This document shows, in pieces, positions 36,526-45,534 of a DNA stretch of 64,000 nt. Origin of the DNA: Ancylomarina euxina. Its GTDB lineage: Bacteria > Bacteroidota > Bacteroidia > Bacteroidales > Marinifilaceae. Every line of letters begins with the position of its first letter. The stretch's first letter is position 1. The translations under genes and the position numbers were made by a program. The stretch lies in contig NZ_QQWG01000019.1 of NCBI RefSeq assembly GCF_003863355.1, positions 1 through 64,000 on the forward strand, read 5' to 3'. The notes beneath the pieces are model-generated. The model worked only from the letters and a program-made list of their open reading frames with translations, was not told where the DNA came from and searched no databases.

Positions 36526-36948
36526 TCATTTGATTCTTTTATAAGTAAAGCTAACAAAGCCATTGTTAAGCTTCAGACTATTTTTTCCTATTAACTCAAT
36601 ACTGTAAGTTTCATCGTCAACAGAGGAGGAGTGATTACCTATGCTCTTGGCTGTAAGAATGAGCTGTCCATTTTTAAAAACCCATTTCTGATACAAAAGG
36701 GTATGCATATTTATTGAACTAGCAGAACCATCTTTGTTTAGTCTAAAGCCTTGAACTTCGCTTTCATTTCCGGGGATAGGTTCTATCCATGAACCCACGA
36801 ATAGTCCCTTGTCGTCTTCAGATAGACTACTTCCTTCTATATAGATATCATCCTGTAAGATATTGAACTTGAATATGCCTGTAAAAGCAATTAATATAAA
36901 AAGAGAAATGATGCCAAGGCATGTGCGTATAAGAAATTTAGATTTCAT
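36526..36948 (-). CDS. Lipocalin-like domain protein with N-terminal membrane anchor
   Basis: The 140-residue protein has a hydrophobic N-terminal segment (about 8-28; CLGIISLFILIAFTGIF) acting as anchor or signal. A compact beta domain follows with the pattern GFRLNKDGSASSINMHTLLY then W and KSIGNHSSSVDDETYSI. This GF.L..DG.A.SINM.TL.Y..W signature is typical of Bacteroidota lipocalin-like proteins (PF12702-type). It probably sits in the envelope and binds or shields a small ligand. The minus-strand gene at 36996 lies 47 nt upstream, so the two may be co-transcribed. Confidence 0.75.
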   Translation of the reverse strand: MKSKFLIRTCLGIISLFILIAFTGIFKFNILQDDIYIEGSSLSEDDKGLFVGSWIEPIPGNESEVQGFRLNKDGSASSINMHTLLYQKWVFKNGQLILTAKSIGNHSSSVDDETYSIELIGKNSLKLNNGFVSFTYKRIK

Positions 36949-36995
36949 AAGATCATTTATTAAGCTTAAGTGAAAGTCACTCTATTTTTTTAAGT

Positions 36996-37829
36996 TTAAA
37001 AACTAAATGCCATTCCCAATTGAAAATGGTTGTTATTACCCATTTGTCGTGAACTGAAATCGCTCAATAAAACCCGGTCTAAACTCATACCAACATCTTG
37101 GACAGTTCCCCAAATGTGTAGTCCTTTGTAAGAAATATTTAGACCAGCAAATCCTCTTAAGGCTATAAGTTCATTGAGTCTAAATCCAAATCCAAACTGA
37201 GGTGTCAGCTGCCATGATTCTCCCATTTTAATAGCAAATTCAGTATAGGGATAAAAACTTAGGTTTGAAAAATCGTGTGTGGTGTTGATTCCAGAATTAA
37301 TGGCGTCACCATTCTCAATATTTTCCAGTTGTCTTAGTTTATCTTTAAAGCGGGTGTAGTCACCGCGCTCTATATGCCAGCTACTCTGCAGACCAATAAC
37401 ACGCCAGTGAGTCTTGCTGCTAAGGGGAATATTATAAGCCACTTTTGCTCGTACACCTCCTCCATAATAGGAATGGTCACCATTTAAGTCTTCAAATTTG
37501 CTGGGTAGGTTTTTAACTTGGTAGTTGCCTAAAAAACCAAAAGCGCCAATGGCATAGGTAAGGTGTTCTTCTGATACAGCATAATGGTACGAAAGTTCTG
37601 CAGATTCATTTTTCTCATTCTCATAATAGTTGACATCCTGATTGTACTTGCCCCCAAAATAGTTTCGTGAAACGCTTTCTTCATCTTCAGCCATGGGACT
37701 TTGCATATGGGTATATATTCCGCCAGCCAAACCATCACCGTAGTAAGTTCTGCAAGATGAAATAAAAAGAATACTGCTACAAATGCAAAATTGCATAATG
37801 AGTTTTAAGCCTTTGGTTTTTCTTATCAT
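36996..37829 (-). CDS. Outer-membrane beta-barrel lipoprotein, unknown function
   Basis: The 277-residue protein has a lipoprotein signal (LIMQFCICSSILFISSC, lipidated Cys at about 26). It then has repeated amphipathic strands with aromatic residues, for example HLTYAIGAFGFLGNYQV, KTHWRVIGLQSSWHIE, ESWQLTPQFGFGFRLNELI and a C-terminus HFQLGMAFSF that ends with Phe as in barrel proteins. It likely forms a small outer-membrane barrel or sits beneath it. Function is unknown. It is upstream of the lipocalin-like gene in the same direction and may share a promoter in the gap 37830-38056. Confidence 0.65.
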   Translation of the reverse strand: MIRKTKGLKLIMQFCICSSILFISSCRTYYGDGLAGGIYTHMQSPMAEDEESVSRNYFGGKYNQDVNYYENEKNESAELSYHYAVSEEHLTYAIGAFGFLGNYQVKNLPSKFEDLNGDHSYYGGGVRAKVAYNIPLSSKTHWRVIGLQSSWHIERGDYTRFKDKLRQLENIENGDAINSGINTTHDFSNLSFYPYTEFAIKMGESWQLTPQFGFGFRLNELIALRGFAGLNISYKGLHIWGTVQDVGMSLDRVLLSDFSSRQMGNNNHFQLGMAFSF

Positions 37830-38056
37830 TCAGTAAGATTAAAAGTCTACTTTTTAGTCTATTTAATAATAACAATCTTTATTGAGAATACCCTACCTCT
37901 GCTACCTGTTATTTTTTCAAAATTGATTAGTTTCTTTATGCAGTTCCCCAGATCGTTTTTAATTTAGCTATCAAGTATTGCCCTGGTCCTTATTTTTCAA
38001 GACGAGAGGAATCGCATAAGTTTTGATGATTGATGTGCTATTGCATCATATTTTAT

Positions 38057-38092
38057 AAAAGAGGACTTCCCTCTACGGAAAGTCCTCTTTCG
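38057..38092 (-). terminator. Intrinsic terminator for the ABC transporter operon
   Basis: AAAGAGGACTT pairs with AAGTCCTCTTT around a loop of about 13 nt. It lies 27 nt beyond the permease stop (38119 on minus) and has T-rich flanks on the minus strand. Confidence 0.8.
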
Positions 38093-38118
38093 TTAATGCT
38101 TGTGAAATGTATTGTAGG

Positions 38119-40551
38119 CTATTCGTATTTTAAAGCCTCCACCGGGTTTTGAGTGGCAGCTTTCCAGGTTTGCCAGCTTACGGTTAGTATGGCAATGATT
38201 AATGCTAGCACTCCAGATATCGCAAATATCCACCAGCTTAACTCAATACGATATGCAAAATTGCGAAGCCAGTCCCTTGCGATATAATAAGCAATGGGGC
38301 AGGCAATAAGAAAGGCCACAACGACCCATTGTGTATATTCTCTTATTAATAACATTAGAATTTCAAGTGAAGTGGAACCATTGGCTTTTCGAATACCAAT
38401 TTCTTTCGTTTTGTGTTGAATACTGAATGAAGACAAGGCAAACATACCTAGAATAGATAGAATAATCGATAGAATAGAGAATAAGGTTAAGGCTCGCATC
38501 TCTTTGTATTGATTGAAATAGATTTGCTCATACAAATCATCAACAAACTCATATTTGATAGGATGATCTGGTGCCAGAGTATGCCATTCCTTTGTTAATA
38601 CCTGAAGGGCTTCTGCTTTTCTGTTTGGATCTATTTTAGCAATAAACGTACTGTTGAACATCTTTTTAGCTGCCAAAACCATTGGCTTTTCTATTGAAAA
38701 CATATCGCCATAGTGTAAATCATCAATCACACCAATAACTTGACCTTTTTTGAACAGTTTAGGTGCCATAAAGTTGAATTGGAAAGATTTGCCAATGGCA
38801 TCCTGTGGATTCTTTATACCGAGCACCTTTAGGGCTGACTTGTTTAGAATGTAATTTTCCTGAAAGTCTGGATGTTCCTTATTGTATTGTTCTAATTTTT
38901 CTAGAACTTGATCACTATTGGGATTATATTTACTGATTTTAATAGCAATATTTTCCCATGACATTGATGAGGTGATACCCATATCCAATGATCCTGCCAA
39001 TGGCTTAATATTAAATAGTTTGAAGAAATCTGCTTCGATCGAAAACATATTAAGTTTCTTTTCTACAGATTTATCAATGCCTTCCATTTCTATTGGATAA
39101 GAATAAGGCATATTAAGTCCTGGTTTATAGAAAGCTGCACTAATATTTCGAATTTCGGGATGTTTTAAACAAGATTCCTTTAGAATTTCATATTTCTGAA
39201 TCATATGATAAGGTACATCTGGCATAATAACAATAGATGACTTTTCATTTCCAGGATGCAGATCATTAACCAAATCGATTTGTTTGTGTAATACAATAGT
39301 GGTGATAATAGCTGCTATGGAAAGCATAAATTGGAAAAGTAGAGAGGCTACGAATTTCTTTGATCCTTGATAGGGAGAACGAGCTAGATCTTTGGATACT
39401 TTAGTTGTGACTAAAGGTAGAAGAGACGATAAAGCAAAGACCAAGTAAAAAACGAGTGCGATCCAAAGGGTATTGAAAACTGAGATATTCAATTGAAAAG
39501 CTGATCCGCTTAAAGCATCGAAATTGTAGGCTATAAGTCCACCTAAAAGAATGGCAAAACTGATAGGGATAAGTGATCGGGTGATTATGATCCTTGATAA
39601 ATCAGAATAAGACGCCCCATTGATCATGTGGATTTTGAAATCCTTAAGATCAGTAATGAACTGCACGTAGTTCAAATTCGTGAAATTGATAAAGGCAATC
39701 AGAAAAACAATTAAGGCACCTACAATCAATATAATCAGAGAACTCATACTTCCATTAACATCCATTTCATCAGTATTATGACTGTATAAGTGAATATCTC
39801 TTAAAGGCATGAGTTGAGATATTGGCTCAGGTTCTCCTTCTTTCGTATTCTTTTTCCAATGTGCATTAATTAGCTTCTTAAGAGAAGTCAAGTTGCTCTC
39901 TTTTTCTAATAAGAGATAAGCGAAGGTGTGATACTCGTTTATATCTTCATTATTATTAATAGAAAATAGCAGTTCAGCATTAAAGTGTGAATTGTCGGGG
40001 AAATTTTCCATAACACCTGCAACGGTATAGCTACCCGATTTGGCATAGATATATTGAACAGCGATTTTAATCTCCTTACCAAGTGCCTCTTCCGTTCCAA
40101 AGTAAGCTAAAGCTATCTTTTTACTAATGACGACCTGATTGGGTTTATTAAATAAGCTTTCTCTGTTTCCTTTTATTAATTTGAAGTCGAATACCTCAAA
40201 GAATTGTTTGTTTGTAAAAAAGAGTTGATTGTTTGAGAAATTGTTTTTCTCGGCCGTAATAATTGTATTCTCGGGATGAATAAGACGAACGACTTCTTTA
40301 ATTTGAGGAAATTTATCGTAAAGAGGCACAATTAAATTACCTTCAATACCCGAAACTGGAGGTCGTCCTTCTGATTGCTGATCTTCAATATTAATACGAT
40401 AAATATTATCCGCATTTGAGTGAAACCTATCGTATGAGAGTTCTTTTTGGGCGTGGGTGAATATGATAAGGACAACAGCAAAAGCAAGCCCTATACCTAG
40501 GGTATTGATGCCGTACCATTTTTTGTTCTTTATAATTTGATTTAATATCAT
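38119..40551 (-). CDS. MacB/FtsX-type ABC transporter permease
   Basis: The 810-residue protein has an initial transmembrane helix (about 12-32), a MacB-type periplasmic domain (about 35-255), then two FtsX units. The first lies at about 265-400 (LIILIVGALIVFLIAFINF) and the second at about 675-805 (IILSILGMFALSSFSIQHK, then KEIGIRKANGSTSLEIL). It ends in WKAATQNPVEALKYE, the standard C-terminus of this family in Bacteroidota. These permeases use ATP hydrolysis to transmit mechanical force to periplasmic partners, often for peptide export or stress defence. The ATPase gene lies 17 nt upstream in the same operon. Confidence 0.92.
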   Translation of the reverse strand: MILNQIIKNKKWYGINTLGIGLAFAVVLIIFTHAQKELSYDRFHSNADNIYRINIEDQQSEGRPPVSGIEGNLIVPLYDKFPQIKEVVRLIHPENTIITAEKNNFSNNQLFFTNKQFFEVFDFKLIKGNRESLFNKPNQVVISKKIALAYFGTEEALGKEIKIAVQYIYAKSGSYTVAGVMENFPDNSHFNAELLFSINNNEDINEYHTFAYLLLEKESNLTSLKKLINAHWKKNTKEGEPEPISQLMPLRDIHLYSHNTDEMDVNGSMSSLIILIVGALIVFLIAFINFTNLNYVQFITDLKDFKIHMINGASYSDLSRIIITRSLIPISFAILLGGLIAYNFDALSGSAFQLNISVFNTLWIALVFYLVFALSSLLPLVTTKVSKDLARSPYQGSKKFVASLLFQFMLSIAAIITTIVLHKQIDLVNDLHPGNEKSSIVIMPDVPYHMIQKYEILKESCLKHPEIRNISAAFYKPGLNMPYSYPIEMEGIDKSVEKKLNMFSIEADFFKLFNIKPLAGSLDMGITSSMSWENIAIKISKYNPNSDQVLEKLEQYNKEHPDFQENYILNKSALKVLGIKNPQDAIGKSFQFNFMAPKLFKKGQVIGVIDDLHYGDMFSIEKPMVLAAKKMFNSTFIAKIDPNRKAEALQVLTKEWHTLAPDHPIKYEFVDDLYEQIYFNQYKEMRALTLFSILSIILSILGMFALSSFSIQHKTKEIGIRKANGSTSLEILMLLIREYTQWVVVAFLIACPIAYYIARDWLRNFAYRIELSWWIFAISGVLALIIAILTVSWQTWKAATQNPVEALKYE

Positions 40552-40568
40552 GGGTTTGTGGTCTTAAC

Positions 40569-41267
40569 TTAGTAATTAATTGTAGCGAATTCTTTGGCGG
40601 TTTTCTCTGTCATCACTTCACCATCAAACAGGCGAATAACGCGGTGTGCAAATTCAGCATCGCGCTCAGAGTGCGTTACCATCACAATCGTCATGCCTTC
40701 GCTATTGAGCTCGCTTAGCAAATTCATTACTTCCAATCCTGTTTTAGAATCCAGATTACCCGTTGGCTCATCGGCAAGTAGAAGTTTGGGTTTTGCTGAT
40801 ACAGCTCGGGCTATGGCTACACGTTGTTGCTGTCCACCCGATAGTTGTTGCGGGTAATGGTGTTTTCTGTGCCCAATCTTCATACGATCCAGAACTTCTA
40901 AAACTCTGGCTTTTCTATCACTCTTGCCAATGTTAAGATAGGTGAGAGGTAATTCCACATTACGAAAAACGTTGAGCTCATCGATTAGGTTAAAGCTTTG
41001 AAATACAAAATTAATATTGCCTTTACGAATGGCATTGCGTTGGCTTTCCTTTTGATTACCGACTTCCTGATCGTTAAAATAATAATCGCCAGATGTAGGT
41101 GAGTCGAGCATGCCTAATATATTGAGTAGGCTCGATTTGCCACAACCTGATGGCCCCATGATGGCTACAAATTCACCTTCTTTTATTTCAAGATTTATTT
41201 GATTGAGTGCGGTCGTCTCAACTTCTTCGGTTTGGAATCTTTTGCTTAGGTTTTCAATTTTTATCAT
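40569..41267 (-). CDS. ABC transporter ATPase, LolD/MacB family
   Basis: The 232-residue protein contains Walker A GPSGCGKSSLLN (about 39-50), the Q-loop region NFVFQSFNLIDEL, signature LSGGQQQRVAIARA (about 141-154), Walker B LLLADEPTGNLDSKTG (about 161-176) and switch His in VTHSERD. This is a complete ATPase of the MacB/LolD group. It drives the permease encoded 17 nt downstream. The gene is divergent from an NtrC-type regulator across a 266-nt region, which suggests regulation by that system. Confidence 0.95.
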   Translation of the reverse strand: MIKIENLSKRFQTEEVETTALNQINLEIKEGEFVAIMGPSGCGKSSLLNILGMLDSPTSGDYYFNDQEVGNQKESQRNAIRKGNINFVFQSFNLIDELNVFRNVELPLTYLNIGKSDRKARVLEVLDRMKIGHRKHHYPQQLSGGQQQRVAIARAVSAKPKLLLADEPTGNLDSKTGLEVMNLLSELNSEGMTIVMVTHSERDAEFAHRVIRLFDGEVMTEKTAKEFATINY

Positions 41268-41481
41268 GCCAATAAATTTTGTGTTACGATTGTTTTATTG
41301 AATTAGTACAGATCAAGCTTTTTATCTTGATTTCATCTTTATGTTACAAATCAATTGTTCAATCGCTATGCCATAAGACTCTAGATCTAGATAATCAGAT
41401 GTTTGTCGTCTTAGATCGCTGAGTCTGTGCTGTTAGATTGTAAAATATAAAAAAATGACTGTAAGAAAACTTTACACTATG

Positions 41482-41512
41482 TTGACTAGTCTGCTTCTTA
41501 TTTTTACATTTG
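41482..41512 (+). promoter_or_regulatory. Bacteroidota promoter for the regulator/kinase operon
   Basis: TTG (41482-41484), 20 nt, then TACATTTG (41505-41512), which fits TTG/TAnnTTTG. The leader to the ATG at 41534 is about 15-20 nt. Confidence 0.6.
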
Positions 41513-41533
41513 AAGAGCTAAAGTTATAAAATT

Positions 41534-42898
41534 ATGTCTACTGGTAAAATCTTAGTTGTTGACGATCAAAAATCGGTCTTGGTGGCCTTACAACTCCTGC
41601 TTCAGGATGAATTTGAGGAGGTGATCACACTTTCTAATCCGAATTGTTTATTGAGTACCCTCGAGAATCACTCTATTGATGTGGTGGTATTGGATATGAA
41701 CTTCTCGGCAGGAGTAAATACAGGTAATGAAGGTATTTATTGGTTGAAAAAAATATTGGAGTACGATTCCAAACTCAGTATCATTCTACTGACTGCCTAT
41801 GGTGATGTGGAATTAGCTGTAAAAGCCATCAAGATGGGAGCAGTTGACTTTGTTTTAAAACCCTGGGACAATCGAAAGCTAATCACGACCATCAAAACAG
41901 CCATTCAGTTGCGGAGGTCCAAACAAAAGATTGATCGGCTTGAGGGGGAAAAGCAGACTTTGACTCAGGTTCTGAATCAGAGCGAAACGCAAATGATTGG
42001 CCGATCAAAGGCCATGCTCAATTTAAACAGGATCATACAAAAAGTAGCGGCTACCGATGTGAATGTTCTCATATTGGGAGAGAATGGAACGGGTAAGGAG
42101 TTGATTGCACGAGAAATTCATGCGCAGTCGGCAAGGCGAAATGCAGTGCTGATAAGTGTTGACATGGGAGCTGTTTCCGAATCCTTATTCGAAAGTGAAC
42201 TCTTTGGCCATGCCAAAGGCGCTTTTACCGATGCCAGGGCCGATAAGTTTGGGCGTTTCGAATTGGCTTCGGGTGGCACTTTGTTTCTCGATGAGATTGG
42301 CAACCTGTCTTTAGCCATGCAAGCTAAGCTGCTATCTGTTTTGCAAACCCGTCAACTAATTCGTTTGGGAGATAATCAAATCAGAGAAATCGATATTCGT
42401 TTGGTTTGTGCAACCAACCGAGACTTAATACAAATGGTTGCCGATGGCGAATTTCGGGAAGATTTACTTTATCGCATCAATACCATTCATATTGATGTGC
42501 CGCCTTTGCGCCAACGAGGAGAGGATATCGTTGTTTTGGCTGAATTTTATCTACGTAAGTATGCTCAGAAATACAATAAGACTAAACTGAGCTTTTCGTC
42601 AAAAACTCTGGATAAGTTGATGCAATATGCCTGGCCAGGAAATGTGAGAGAATTGAAGCATACCCTAGAGAAGGCGGTGATACTGACTGATAATGATAAA
42701 CTGATGGCTGATGAGTTCCTTTTTCATCAAGCTGCGAAAGGGAGAGCGGGATATAAGCCAGCCAGTTTGGCTGATATGGAAAAGGAAATGATTGCTTTGG
42801 CTTTAGAGCATCATTCAGGTAATATGAGTCGTATTGCAAATGAACTGGGTGTGACCCGCCCGACACTCTATAATAAACTGAAGAAGTATGATTTATAA
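41534..42898 (+). CDS. Sigma-54-dependent NtrC-family response regulator
   Basis: The 454-residue protein has a receiver domain (1-125) with acidic pocket Asp10/Asp11, phospho-acceptor Asp54 (VVVLDMNF) and Lys in FVLKPWD. The AAA+ domain (about 155-385) has Walker A GENGTGKEL near 182, the sigma-54-contact loop GAFTDA in place of the textbook GAFTGA, and GGTLFLDEIGN. The Fis-type HTH is at the C-terminus (MSRIANELGVTRPTLYNKL). It activates sigma-54 promoters upon phosphorylation. GAFTDA is seen in many Bacteroidota members, so is probably functional. The kinase gene overlaps by 11 nt, so the two are translationally coupled. Confidence 0.95.
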   Translation: MSTGKILVVDDQKSVLVALQLLLQDEFEEVITLSNPNCLLSTLENHSIDVVVLDMNFSAGVNTGNEGIYWLKKILEYDSKLSIILLTAYGDVELAVKAIKMGAVDFVLKPWDNRKLITTIKTAIQLRRSKQKIDRLEGEKQTLTQVLNQSETQMIGRSKAMLNLNRIIQKVAATDVNVLILGENGTGKELIAREIHAQSARRNAVLISVDMGAVSESLFESELFGHAKGAFTDARADKFGRFELASGGTLFLDEIGNLSLAMQAKLLSVLQTRQLIRLGDNQIREIDIRLVCATNRDLIQMVADGEFREDLLYRINTIHIDVPPLRQRGEDIVVLAEFYLRKYAQKYNKTKLSFSSKTLDKLMQYAWPGNVRELKHTLEKAVILTDNDKLMADEFLFHQAAKGRAGYKPASLADMEKEMIALALEHHSGNMSRIANELGVTRPTLYNKLKKYDL

Positions 42899-44234
42899 GA
42901 AACTCTTTGTCAAATTAATTTTGAGACTCAGTCTCATAGTTCTTCTTTCTGTTTCGATGGCTTGGATATTTTGGATGAGTCTATACCCATTCCTGGCTCT
43001 TGTTCCCTCGGCACTGATTCTATATTTAGTTTATGCTTTGATTCACGACCTGAATTCAACGAATCGCTTACTCAGTCAATTTTTTCTGGCAGTTAAAAAT
43101 GACGAAACAGCACTAAACTTGCAACATACAGATGAAGGGAAATCTTTTAATGACTTGCGTGATAGTATGCAGGCTGTGAATCAGATCATCAAGAATTTGC
43201 GTGTAAAATACCAGCAAAAGGAGATTGTGAGCGATGCTATTATCGAGAACGCAGCTGTGGGTATCCTCAGTTTTAATTCTCAGGGCATGGTTGAGCATAT
43301 TAATAAAAAAGGAAGAGAATTGCTAGGTGTACATCATTTGGTGAGTATAAAAGCCCTGCTTAAAACAGATCCAAATTTGGTTGAGCTCTTTCATAGCATC
43401 AAAGCGGGAGAGAGCCGGGTACTGAAAATCTCCGTGAATCAAAAATCCTTACATCTGCTTATTTCTTGCACCCGTATTAAGCTTAATACGGACAATTGGA
43501 AACTGCTTTCCTTCTCAGATATTAAAAATGAGATGGATACCACAGAGCTGGAGTCCTGGCAGCGATTAATATCGGTTTTGACTCACGAGATTATGAACTC
43601 TATTGCACCCTTAACTTCCCTTTCGGAGACTTTGGCTCGAACTTATGCTCAGATTGATGCTCAATCGATTATTGGAGAGAAAAATCTGTCTAAAACCCGA
43701 CTCGGTTTACAAGTGATTCAGGAGCAAGGAGAGGGTTTGATGCATTTTGTCGATAACTACCGTCAATTAAGTCGAATTCCAAAACCGAATCTTAAACCGA
43801 TGAGGATAAAGCATCTGTTTGAGCATGTCAAAGCTTTGCTTGCTTTGGATGAAGACAGGCGTATTCAATATCATTTTTCTATTCAGACCGATGATCTATT
43901 TATTGAGGCCGATGAAAAGCTCCTGGTTCAGGTTTTGGTTAATCTGATTCAGAATGCTCAACATGCCATTAGCGATAAGGGAATCATACAGGTGATTGCC
44001 TGTAGAGCCCGTGAGGAACAAACCCTGATTAGGGTCATCGATAATGGTATGGGAATCAAAGCTGAAGATATCAAGAATATTTTTGTGCCCTTTTTCACTA
44101 CCCGGGAGAATGGTTCTGGTATTGGACTCAGTGTTACGCGTCAGATTATCTGTCTGCATCATGCTAAAATCTCAATGGAATCGGTTTATGGGGAAGGTTC
44201 GCAAGTAGAGCTTCGTTTTTCGGCCTATAAATAA
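42888..44234 (+). CDS. Membrane sensor histidine kinase paired with the NtrC-type regulator
   Basis: The 448-residue protein has two N-terminal transmembrane helices (about 8-28 and 33-50) with almost no periplasmic loop. A PAS-like region (about 110-205) precedes the HisKA-like segment with His233 in VLTHEIMNSIAPL and the ATPase domain with N-box NLIQNAQHAI, DNGMGIKAED and GSGIGLSVTRQI. The very short extracytoplasmic loop implies sensing within the membrane, as in intramembrane-sensing kinases. Start codon lies inside the regulator gene. It probably controls the divergent MacB-type transporter, although that link is inferred from position. Confidence 0.93.
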   Translation: MIYKKLFVKLILRLSLIVLLSVSMAWIFWMSLYPFLALVPSALILYLVYALIHDLNSTNRLLSQFFLAVKNDETALNLQHTDEGKSFNDLRDSMQAVNQIIKNLRVKYQQKEIVSDAIIENAAVGILSFNSQGMVEHINKKGRELLGVHHLVSIKALLKTDPNLVELFHSIKAGESRVLKISVNQKSLHLLISCTRIKLNTDNWKLLSFSDIKNEMDTTELESWQRLISVLTHEIMNSIAPLTSLSETLARTYAQIDAQSIIGEKNLSKTRLGLQVIQEQGEGLMHFVDNYRQLSRIPKPNLKPMRIKHLFEHVKALLALDEDRRIQYHFSIQTDDLFIEADEKLLVQVLVNLIQNAQHAISDKGIIQVIACRAREEQTLIRVIDNGMGIKAEDIKNIFVPFFTTRENGSGIGLSVTRQIICLHHAKISMESVYGEGSQVELRFSAYK

Positions 44235-44249
44235 AGAGCCTATATTTTT

Positions 44250-44491
44250 TTAGACGCAGATCTGTTAAGATGAAATATGATTGAAGCTAAGTAGTCATTA
44301 TTGATGAATAATTGGATGAATAAAATGATTTCCCGCAGATTGTGCGGATGATCGCAGAAATAAAATAAATAGTTCGATATTGATTTAAAATATCAGGCCA
44401 TACAAGCCCTGAAAGGGTGAAATAATTTATCGCAAAACACAATAAGTAAGTTTGGTTATTCCTTTTTGTAGTTGTAATATTTAAAATAAGC
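44250..44491. repeat. Degenerate intergenic repeats of dispersed Bacteroidota type
   Basis: Short motifs of families scattered between Bacteroidota genes are present: ACGCAGAT near 44253-44263, CGCAGAT..GTGCGGATGATCGCAGAAAT at 44334-44361, and AAGCCCTGAAAGGGTGAAAT near 44405-44424. No open frame is supported. These look like decayed copies, without a known function. Confidence 0.4.
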
Positions 44492-44620
44492 GAAAAAAAA
44501 GATCTTCAGGACGCAACCTTTTCGCTATTCTATTGTCTAAGATAAAAACGTAATAAGTTTTTACTATTTTAATGGGGTTAAAATAGGTGGGTGTGGTCGA
44601 TAGGCTGCACCTTTTTTTTT
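44492..44620 (+). repeat. Duplicated intergenic module, copy A
   Basis: The left block GAAAAAAAAGATCTTCAGG then ACGCAACCTTT (44492-44531) and the right block TTTTAATGGGGTTAAAATAGG plus terminator (44560-44620) recur in the same order at 44976-45208. About 32 of 40 positions of the left block match. It ends in a terminator hairpin (GGTGTGG / CTGCACC, 9 T residues). Confidence 0.65.
44589..44620 (+). terminator. Terminator in duplicated module A
   Basis: GGTGTGG..CTGCACC with one mismatch, followed by nine or ten T residues. Confidence 0.7.
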
Positions 44621-44975
44621 GAATTGATGTCGAATATAGTGGGTGAAGTTTGATTTGTTAGACAACACGGTTTCTTAGAGCTGTAATTGTTGAGTATTGA
44701 TTTAAGAGATATTATAAACCAAATGGATGATTAGTAAAACTGGGAAGTTCCGAGCTTGCCGAGGAAATCACCCAGCTGCACTTATCATTCAGGCAGTTTA
44801 AAGATTGAGAAAATCGTGGTTCTTGAATTTTGGGTTCTTTTGTTTCAAGACAAAAGAACAAATAAAAAAAAGGCTGAAAAACGATTGACCAACCGAAAAC
44901 AACAGAGCATCTTTTTCTTGTGTTTATTTGAGGATGTAACAATAACAAGAGGGATTTGTCGAACTGTAATATCAT
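44621..44975. other. Spacer between the two module copies
   Basis: AT-rich stretch with no supported gene. Two short open frames on opposite strands here lack ribosome-binding sites, protein-like composition and known motifs. An imperfect inverted repeat TTCTTTTGTTTCAAGACAAAAGAA occurs near 44836-44859 (arms TTCTTTTGT / ACAAAAGAA). Confidence 0.35.
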
Positions 44976-45208
44976 GAAAAAAAAGAACGCCCTGACGCAA
45001 CCTTTGTGGCATTCTCTCATCATAAGTAAAGTTAAAAAAAGATTTGTATTTGCTTTTGTCCAAAATTAGCGAGACTTGTTTGAGTGAAACTTTGACACAG
45101 CTGTAATGTGAAAATGCCATTCTACTTACCTGTTAAGAGTTTTATTATCTATTTTAATTTGGGGTTAAAATAGGTAGGTGCAGTCATGAGACTGCACCTT
45201 TTTTTTAT
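44976..45208 (+). repeat. Duplicated intergenic module, copy B
   Basis: Same order as copy A: the left block GAAAAAAAAGAACGCCCTG then ACGCAACCTTT (44976-45015) and the right block TTTTAATTTGGGGTTAAAATA plus terminator (45151-45208). About 100 nt of extra sequence lies between the two blocks relative to copy A. The reading MKKKNALTQPLWHSLI in one frame is short and not conserved in copy A beyond a few residues. Confidence 0.65.
45176..45206 (+). terminator. Terminator in duplicated module B
   Basis: AGGTGCAGTC and GACTGCACCT form a perfect stem, followed by eight T residues. Confidence 0.85.
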
Positions 45209-45534
45209 GCCCAAACTTCTTTCCTTAAGAGTAAAAAAAAATAAGAGATTTCATTCTGTAAATAAATTTGTTCGAGTCAATGCTCTCTTCGTATATAAGT
45301 TTTTTATGAAAATAATTTAATACGAATTTGCTTAACAAAAAAAGCGTGTGTGTAGAACTTAATAATTAACTTTGTCGTTGAATTGAATAAAGTCAAATTT
45401 CATTTGTGGAACTACCCTAAGCTACTTTTTATGTTAGTTTGTTAGATTCAGAATCAAGTGTAATGTATGCTTTAGTTGTTTGTTTCAATTTGTTATTAAG
45501 AATTATGTGGTTAATTAATAAAACAAATTTCAAA

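Noticed and set aside
41268-41533. Search for a sigma-54 (-24/-12) promoter in the divergent region
   Set aside because: No GG-N10-GC pattern with the expected flanks could be confirmed by eye on either strand, so no such feature is reported.
44712-45120. Open frames of 73 to 103 codons on both strands near the duplicated module
   Set aside because: They overlap each other and the repeats, have no ribosome-binding site and read as low-complexity sequence.
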